Assembly: GCA_015065395.1 (NCBI GenBank) | Contig: SVQJ01000006.1 | Span: 1 to 18,772, forward strand | DNA from: Oscillospiraceae bacterium | Lineage (GTDB): Bacteria; Bacillota; Clostridia; Oscillospirales; CAG-272 | Direction: 5' to 3' | Length of the DNA stretch: 18,772 nucleotides | Shown: positions 13,612 through 18,772 of the stretch, one piece after another | How the letters are laid out: the number at the start of each line of letters is the position of its first letter | Position numbering within the stretch: the first letter of the stretch is position 1 | Program-made: the position numbers and the translations under genes | Notes under the pieces: generated by a model | What the model was told of the DNA's origin: nothing | Seen by the model: only the letters and a program-made list of their open reading frames with translations | The model's database searches: none

Positions 13612-14946
13612 GTGGAAAAGAATAACGGCGAGGATCTTGTTAAAATAAAGAAGCATGAAAAAAAGGAAAAGCCGAAAAAGGATGTAAAGATAAAGTCCCT
13701 TTTCAAAAAAGCCGGGAGTAAGGATAAGCCCAAAAGGCTCAACAGCACCCCCAGAGCCAACGGCGTAAAGCTGGATTTCACCAATGAGGCGCCAAGGGTG
13801 AATCGGTATTATATGGCACTTTCAAAAAAGTTTTCCTTAGCAAAAGTCGTTTCTGCCTTTCTGCTTTGCGTTTTTCTCCTCTTTATGCTGGTCTTTTACA
13901 GAAAAAGCATTACATACGATAATCTTATGTACCTTGTACGCGATCTTGATATGGATGTGGCAGTCAGTATGGGTGCATATAACGATATAAGCTACGAGCA
14001 AAGCTTCAATCTGGATTTTTCTCTTTTCCGCCAAAGGATCGCCGTTTGCTCAAACACAGGCTTTTATCTCTATTCCAGAGCAGGGTCTATGGATCTTAGA
14101 TTTGATGAGAATCTCACAGATCCCCGTGTTGAAAGCGGTGACAGATATGCGCTGGTCTATGATGCGGGAGGAAGGAGCTATTCTTTGTATACCTCTGTCA
14201 CCCGAGTTCGTCATTCGGAAAGTAAATTTGATATAGCTCTCGGTGCCGTGTCCGACAGCGGCGCTTACGCCCTTCTTACCAAAAACGATGAATCCAGATA
14301 CCTTATAACCGTGTTTGACAGGGATTTTGTCGAACGGGGGCGGTATTATAAGGATAAGCTCGTTATGGATATGGCGATAGATAAAAAGGGTGAGTATATC
14401 GCGGCGGTCTCCGCTGACGTGGGCACGTCTGCAGTCTCCATGCAGGTGATGCTTTCAAGGATAGGCACCGAAAAAAGCACTCAGCTTGAATATGAGGGTA
14501 TGATGCCCCTTTGTGTGCGGTATACTGAAAGCGGAAAGCTTTTCGTTCTCTGCGATTGCGCGCTTTTGGTGTTTGAAGGGGAAAAAGAGGTGGCAAGGGT
14601 GGATTTCGGCGGAATGGTTCCCGGATATTTTGCCCTTAACGGTGATATTGCCGCTGTTTCCTTTGCAGAAAATGTAACAGGAACGGAAAATATTCTCAAA
14701 GTATTTGACACTGAGGGAAGTGAGCTGTATAATATAAAGATAAGCGGAAAGATAGTGGGAGTGGAAACCGACGGCAGTGATGCAGTCTATTGCGTTTGCG
14801 AAACGCGGGCAGTTAAGCTTTCCCTTGGAGACGGAGAAACCAAAAGTGAAAAGATAAGCGTAAAGCCCATAGACTTTGTTCCCGTTCCGGGCAGTCTGAT
14901 ACTTTGCTCCCCCACAGGCACTCATTCTCTGTTTTTTAAGGACTGA
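13612..14946 (+). CDS. DUF5711 family single-pass membrane protein
   Basis: A 444-residue protein resembling the DUF5711 family of Clostridia; its function is not known. The N-terminal 75 residues are cytoplasmic and very Lys-rich (KKHEKKEKPKKDVK at 13-26). A single transmembrane helix lies at about 77-96, with no signal-peptidase site seen, so the rest faces outward. The external part (100-444) has repeating short beta-strand units such as YALVYD, YALLTK, YIAAVSAD, LFVLCD and DIAAVSF, which suggests a beta-propeller-like fold; this is inferred from pattern, not from a model. It starts at GTG 13612 behind AAAGGAGG. It sits 15 bp after truA and ahead of cvpA, a neighbour pair that I recall from other Clostridia, suggesting an envelope role. 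Confidence 0.72.
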   Translation: MEKNNGEDLVKIKKHEKKEKPKKDVKIKSLFKKAGSKDKPKRLNSTPRANGVKLDFTNEAPRVNRYYMALSKKFSLAKVVSAFLLCVFLLFMLVFYRKSITYDNLMYLVRDLDMDVAVSMGAYNDISYEQSFNLDFSLFRQRIAVCSNTGFYLYSRAGSMDLRFDENLTDPRVESGDRYALVYDAGGRSYSLYTSVTRVRHSESKFDIALGAVSDSGAYALLTKNDESRYLITVFDRDFVERGRYYKDKLVMDMAIDKKGEYIAAVSADVGTSAVSMQVMLSRIGTEKSTQLEYEGMMPLCVRYTESGKLFVLCDCALLVFEGEKEVARVDFGGMVPGYFALNGDIAAVSFAENVTGTENILKVFDTEGSELYNIKISGKIVGVETDGSDAVYCVCETRAVKLSLGDGETKSEKISVKPIDFVPVPGSLILCSPTGTHSLFFKD

Positions 14947-15058
14947 TCTCTGAACAAAAGCTTTCCCTGAAAATGATGCCTAAACCATTTTTTTCTACGA
15001 AATACAGTCGGGTTTCAACACTATTTGTGCCGTCGCTCGGCGGCAGAAGGTAGATTTT
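14947..15058. other. Intergenic spacer before cvpA
   Basis: This 112-bp gap has a T tract (about 14990-14996) not preceded by a clear stem, and a small hairpin GCCG/CGGC (15029-15032, 15038-15041; TGCCG/CGGCA at 15028-15032 and 15041-15045 is an alternative). The hairpin ends just before the cvpA ribosome site AGAAGG (15045-15050). Read on the minus strand, 15036-15052 resembles the palindrome after ruvC (9201-9217). I see no firm promoter. Confidence 0.45.
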
Positions 15059-15775
15059 ATGAACTTTATTTTAGATCTTATACTTGTTGCTATAGCTACA
15101 TTCTTCGTGCTCTACGGATGGAAGCGGGGATTCTTTAAGTCAGTTATGTTTTTCGGAAGCGGAGTGGCGTCTCTGTTCCTTTCATACGCTTTTGCTCCAA
15201 GCCTCGGAAAATTCATAAAGGACAGATTCATAATCGGCAATATTTCCCAAAGCATTGAAAAATCCTTCTCCTCCATTGCCAGAATCCCTGCAGCCGGAGC
15301 TGAGGGGGAATATGATCTTTCTTTGCTTGCAGGCGACCCTCAGTTCGGGGAGACCGTTGCAAAATACGGTGCAAATGAAGGAAAGATCAATGATATAATG
15401 GGGGGCAGCGGCACGGCAGGCGATATTATCGAAAAGGTCTCCCGTGCGGTAGCGGATCCCGTTGCCACCACTATCGGACGCATTATTGCCTTTATAATAA
15501 TTTTCATAGTCTCCATCATTCTTCTTCGGGTTCTCACCTTCTTTATCGGCTTTATCTTTGAGCTTCCCGTTCTCAAGACCATGGATAGGACTGCGGGACT
15601 TATTTTCGGAACGGTTTGTGCTGTGTTCTTTGTGTGGATATTCTCCATGTCCGTGGATTTCGTTATGGACGCTCTCGATACCATCACTTCGGGAGACTCT
15701 GAGAGGCCCATGCTTATAAGCTTTTTTGCAAAATATAATCCGGTCGGTTTATTGTCCGGAATTTTGGGATATTAA
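15059..15775 (+). CDS. CvpA family membrane protein
   Basis: A 238-residue integral membrane protein of the CvpA (colicin V production) family, whose biochemical role is poorly defined; relatives affect envelope integrity and stress tolerance. Transmembrane helices are visible at about 3-20, 27-46, 138-165 and 179-199. The family signatures GWKRGFFKS (20-28) after helix 1 and MDRTAGLIFG (175-184) before the last helix are both present. The loop between helices 2 and 3 (about 47-137) is longer than usual and contains Gly/Ala-rich stretches. AGAAGG at 15045-15050 precedes the ATG by 8 bases. The gap to pgsA is short, so the two are probably cotranscribed. Confidence 0.9.
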   Translation: MNFILDLILVAIATFFVLYGWKRGFFKSVMFFGSGVASLFLSYAFAPSLGKFIKDRFIIGNISQSIEKSFSSIARIPAAGAEGEYDLSLLAGDPQFGETVAKYGANEGKINDIMGGSGTAGDIIEKVSRAVADPVATTIGRIIAFIIIFIVSIILLRVLTFFIGFIFELPVLKTMDRTAGLIFGTVCAVFFVWIFSMSVDFVMDALDTITSGDSERPMLISFFAKYNPVGLLSGILGY

Positions 15776-15794
15776 ATAACAGAGGTATTTGAAA

Positions 15795-16373
15795 ATGAAA
15801 GCGAAATATATTCCCAACATATTGTCTGTGCTCAGACTTTTTATGGCGTTTGCCTTTGCAGGCGTTTTCGTATTCGGCGGCGATGAGCATTATTATATCG
15901 CTGTCATCATATTTGCGCTGGCAGGTGTGACGGATGTTGTGGACGGATTCCTTGCAAGACGTTTTAATTGGATAACCAGCGCAGGAAAGATCCTTGATCC
16001 CCTGGCGGATAAGCTTATGCAGGTGGTCGCACTTATTTGTGTTGCGGCAAGCGGTCTCGTTCCCGCTTGGCTCCTTATCCCCATCGTTCTCAAGGAAGTG
16101 ATAATGGGTATCGGCTCTATAGTTTTTTACCGTTTGTTCAGGACCATCGGAGTTTCCAAAAACTACGGTAAGGCGTATACGGTGCTTTTCTATGTTGCTA
16201 TAGCGGCAATGATCGTTTTCCGCTCATGGTTTGAGGTAAATAAATGGGCAACGTACGTGCTTTGTATCGCAACCGCAGTAAGCGGCTTTGCGGCAATAGT
16301 GCTTTATTATATTACATATCTGAAGGGCAAGCTCACCAAAAAGGCAAGAGCTCGCCTCTCTGATAATAAGTGA
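15795..16373 (+). CDS. pgsA: CDP-alcohol phosphatidyltransferase, probable PgsA
   Basis: A 192-residue membrane enzyme, most likely CDP-diacylglycerol-glycerol-3-phosphate 3-phosphatidyltransferase, which makes phosphatidylglycerol phosphate, the precursor of phosphatidylglycerol and cardiolipin. The full CDP-alcohol motif D-G-x2-A-R-x8-G-x3-D-x3-D is present (Asp50, Gly51, Ala54, Arg55, Gly64, Asp68, Asp72), so the active site looks intact. About five further hydrophobic helices follow. The opening YIPNILSVLRLFMA is typical of PgsA. Start choice: a TTG lies at 15789, but it is only 3 bases from GAGG (15782-15785), whereas the ATG at 15795 is 9 bases away. Cardiolipin or other CDP-alcohol transferase activity cannot be excluded by motif alone. 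Confidence 0.88.
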   Translation: MKAKYIPNILSVLRLFMAFAFAGVFVFGGDEHYYIAVIIFALAGVTDVVDGFLARRFNWITSAGKILDPLADKLMQVVALICVAASGLVPAWLLIPIVLKEVIMGIGSIVFYRLFRTIGVSKNYGKAYTVLFYVAIAAMIVFRSWFEVNKWATYVLCIATAVSGFAAIVLYYITYLKGKLTKKARARLSDNK

Positions 16374-16377
16374 TCGG

Positions 16378-16413
16378 CCGCCGCGGCGGTTGTAAGCATC
16401 TGACAGCAGATGC
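16378..16413. repeat. Two hairpins in the pgsA-clpE gap
   Basis: CCGCCGCGGCGG (16378-16389) is a perfect 12-base palindrome just after the pgsA stop, and GCATCTG/CAGATGC (16396-16402, 16407-16413) forms a 7-bp stem with an ACAG loop. No T tract follows. No CtsR-type operator (tandem GGTCAAA) is seen in this 63-bp gap. Confidence 0.5.
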
Positions 16414-16436
16414 ACGGAAAGGATTGATTTTAACCT

Positions 16437-18770
16437 ATGGTAATGTGTTCCAGATGCCATAAGAGAATGGCAGTAGTTTTTATAACGCGAATGGAAGGAA
16501 CGGAGCAAAAGCAGGAGGGGATCTGCATTAAATGTGCAAAGGAGCTCGGCATAAAGCCCGTTAACGATATAATTGAAAAAATGGGTCTCAGTGAGGACGA
16601 TGTGGACCGTATGACAGAGGAGATGCAGGATATAATGACCGGCATCGAAAACGGTGAGGATCCTCTCGGCCTTTCGGAGATAACCGGTGCTCTTGAAAGA
16701 TCAGAGGATAATTCCGATGCTCCTGCGGTGGATTTCGGCCGTCTTATGAAGGAGGGAATGGGTGTATATCCCTTCGATAATAAGGATAAGGAGAAGTCCT
16801 CTTCCAAGGATAAAAAGGAAGAATCAAAGCATAAAAAGCAGGAAAAGAAATTCCTCACGGCTTATTGTCAGAATATAACCGAGAAGGCGGCAATGGGCCG
16901 CCTGGACCGAGTCGTGGGCAGAGAGAGAGAGCTTGACCGTATGATCCAGATCCTCTGCCGCAGACAGAAGAATAATCCCTGCCTTATAGGTGAGCCCGGC
17001 GTCGGTAAGACCGCCATTGCAGAGGCGCTTGCCCAGAGAATAGTGGACGGAAACGTTCCCTATAAGCTTAAAAACAAGGAGCTTTATCTTGTTGATCTTA
17101 CAGCCCTCGTGGCAGGAACTCAGTTCCGCGGCCAGTTTGAATCAAGGATACTCGGCCTTCTTAATGAGGTGAAGGCGGCAGGAAATATAATACTCGTCAT
17201 AGACGAGGTGCATAATATCGTGGGCGCGGGAGACGCGGAAGGCTCCATGAACGCGGCAAATATCATGAAGCCCGCTCTTTCCAGAGGAGAGATACAGGTC
17301 ATAGGCGCAACCACCCTTTCCGAGTACCGTAAGTATATCGAAAAGGACAGCGCACTTGAAAGAAGATTTCAGCCCATAACCGTTGCAGAGCCCGGCATCG
17401 ACGATACCCACGACGTGCTTCTCGGCATAAAGCATTATTATGAGCAGTTCCACGGCATCCGCATCCCCGAAAAGGTGCTTAGGTGTGCCGTTGTGCTCAG
17501 CGAAAGATATATAACCGACAGATATCTTCCCGATAAGGCAATAGACCTTATCGATGAGGCTGCTGCTCATATATCCCTTTCCAGCGCGGCTATAAACGAG
17601 AGATGCGAGGCAGGGGACAGACTTCTGGAAACGGAAAAGCAGATGGCAGTTCTTGAAGGGAAGGCTCAGAGCTCTGACGGTCAGAGCGAGGAGATATATA
17701 AGCAGCTTGCAGATCTCAAGGTGGAGCAGCTTCGCCTGAAGGAAAGGATCAATGAGCTTAAGCCTCTTTGTGAAGAGGTGGAGATGACGGAGAGCGATAT
17801 CGCGGACGTTATCGAGATATGGACGGGTATCCCCGCATCCACCATAAGCGAGGACGAGTACACCCGCCTTGAAGGGCTGGGGGAAAGGCTCCGCAAAAGG
17901 ATCGTGGGACAGGACCGTGCCGTGGATGCGGTGGTCCGCGCCGTACGCCGCTCCAGAATGGGTATATCCGCAAAGAGAAAGCCTGTGTCATTTATTTTCG
18001 CAGGTCCTACAGGCGTTGGTAAGACTGAGCTTGTAAAGGTTCTGGCAAATGATCTTTTCTCATCCCCCGAAACCCTTATTCGCCTCGATATGAGCGAATT
18101 TATGGATAAATTCTCCGTTTCCCGTATCGTGGGAGCCCCTCCCGGATACGTGGGATATGACGACGGCGGACAGCTTACCGAAAAGATAAGACGCCGCCCC
18201 TACAGCGTGGTGCTTTTCGATGAGATAGAAAAGGCCCATCCGGACGTTATGAATATCCTTCTCCAGATATTGGATGACGGACGCATTACCGATGCTCACG
18301 GAAAGACCGTAAGCTTTGAAAATACCGTGATCGTAATGACCACCAACGCAGGAAGCTCCGGAGGGGCAAATCTTGCAGGCTTTGCCGATGGGGAGGATTC
18401 GAGAAACGAGGATAAGACGGAAAAGGCTCTTTCTCAATTCCTCCGCCCCGAGTTTTTGAACCGCGTGGATGAGGTCATCACATTCCGCGCACTCACTGAG
18501 GATGATTTTGCCTCTATTGCAGGTATCATGCTTTCGGATCTTTCGCTGGCTCTCAGAGAAAAGTTCATTGAGCTTACCTATACCGACGCTGCTCTCCGTT
18601 ATATTGCCGAAAAGTCATACAGCCGTAAGTACGGCGCCCGTAATATGAGAAGATTCGTGCAGACGGAGATCGAGGATAAGATCGCAGAGAAGCTGGTTAT
18701 GAGCAAGGGCAATATAAAGTCCATTGCTCTTGACCGATCTGACGGCTCTCTTGTGATCGCAGCGCTCTGA
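16437..18770 (+). CDS. ClpE-like ATP-dependent Clp protease ATP-binding subunit with N-terminal zinc finger
   Basis: A 777-residue Hsp100 AAA+ unfoldase that would thread proteins into ClpP or disaggregate them. The N-terminus has a four-Cys zinc finger (Cys4, Cys7, Cys30, Cys33) as in ClpE and McsA, in place of the Clp repeat domain of ClpC. A helical segment (40-75) and a Lys/Ser/Glu-rich linker (about 112-138) follow. The first AAA+ domain has Walker A GEPGVGKT (185-192), Walker B LVIDE (253-257) and ERRF (308-311). A coiled middle domain covers about 388-445. The second AAA+ domain has GPTGVGKT (523-530), pore loop GYVGY (570-574) and LFDEIEKAH (593-601). The likely ClpP-docking loop reads AGF (647-649) in place of VGF or IGF. 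AAAGGA (16418-16423) is a rather distant 13 bases from the ATG at 16437; Met3 is an alternative. It follows pgsA by 63 bp and ends 2 bases before the window edge. Confidence 0.92.
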   Translation: MVMCSRCHKRMAVVFITRMEGTEQKQEGICIKCAKELGIKPVNDIIEKMGLSEDDVDRMTEEMQDIMTGIENGEDPLGLSEITGALERSEDNSDAPAVDFGRLMKEGMGVYPFDNKDKEKSSSKDKKEESKHKKQEKKFLTAYCQNITEKAAMGRLDRVVGRERELDRMIQILCRRQKNNPCLIGEPGVGKTAIAEALAQRIVDGNVPYKLKNKELYLVDLTALVAGTQFRGQFESRILGLLNEVKAAGNIILVIDEVHNIVGAGDAEGSMNAANIMKPALSRGEIQVIGATTLSEYRKYIEKDSALERRFQPITVAEPGIDDTHDVLLGIKHYYEQFHGIRIPEKVLRCAVVLSERYITDRYLPDKAIDLIDEAAAHISLSSAAINERCEAGDRLLETEKQMAVLEGKAQSSDGQSEEIYKQLADLKVEQLRLKERINELKPLCEEVEMTESDIADVIEIWTGIPASTISEDEYTRLEGLGERLRKRIVGQDRAVDAVVRAVRRSRMGISAKRKPVSFIFAGPTGVGKTELVKVLANDLFSSPETLIRLDMSEFMDKFSVSRIVGAPPGYVGYDDGGQLTEKIRRRPYSVVLFDEIEKAHPDVMNILLQILDDGRITDAHGKTVSFENTVIVMTTNAGSSGGANLAGFADGEDSRNEDKTEKALSQFLRPEFLNRVDEVITFRALTEDDFASIAGIMLSDLSLALREKFIELTYTDAALRYIAEKSYSRKYGARNMRRFVQTEIEDKIAEKLVMSKGNIKSIALDRSDGSLVIAAL

Positions 18771-18772
18771 TG

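Noticed and set aside
16374..16436. CtsR-regulated heat-shock promoter before the Clp gene
   Set aside because: No tandem GGTCAAA-type site and no acceptable -35/-10 pair were found in the 63-bp gap.

Overview
The window reads as chromosomal DNA of an uncultured-type Clostridia bacterium (Bacillota; the gene set suggests a gut Oscillospirales-like lineage). The grounds are the ecfA1-ecfA2-ecfT-truA module, a DUF951 protein, a DUF5711 protein, CvpA, a zinc-finger ClpE-type unfoldase, a YfhO-type membrane protein, strong AAGGAGG-type ribosome sites, GTG and TTG starts, and short palindromic intergenic repeats. The lineage is an inference from gene content. I see no phage, IS element, CRISPR array, tRNA or rRNA.

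Layout. Positions 1-405 are non-coding and hold a series of inverted repeats, including a rho-independent terminator for a gene to the left (75-104, + strand) and a hairpin that can end transcription coming from the right (207-246). Positions 406-8484 hold a compact minus-strand operon, in transcription order: DUF951 protein, YfhO-like membrane protein with a Cys-rich N-terminal extension, ruvA, ruvB, an unusual class III aminotransferase-like PLP enzyme, and an FGGY carbohydrate kinase. Gaps run from -4 to 30 bp. Positions 8485-8688 form a divergent promoter region with two well-formed sigma-A promoters. From 8689 to the right edge all genes are on the plus strand: ruvC (TTG start), a RlmI-like methyltransferase, ecfA1, ecfA2, ecfT, truA, a DUF5711 membrane protein, cvpA, pgsA and a ClpE-like AAA+ unfoldase.

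How the genes work together. RuvA, RuvB and RuvC form the Holliday-junction branch-migration and resolution machine, but here ruvC is divergent from ruvAB, with two unrelated genes between it and ruvA. EcfA1, EcfA2 and EcfT are the shared energising module of group II ECF vitamin and metal importers; no substrate-binding S subunit is in the window. TruA and perhaps the methyltransferase modify RNA. YfhO, CvpA, PgsA and the DUF5711 protein are envelope proteins, and the Clp protein is protein quality control. The aminotransferase and kinase at the end of the ruv operon look like a two-gene metabolic pair of unknown substrate.

Most of the window is housekeeping. The points that most deserve a second look are the Cys-rich domain joined in frame to YfhO, the divergent ruvC/ruvAB arrangement with metabolic passengers, the methyltransferase that lacks the Cys motif of its relatives, and the palindrome cluster at the left edge. 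I did not find convincing evidence of a new multi-gene system.
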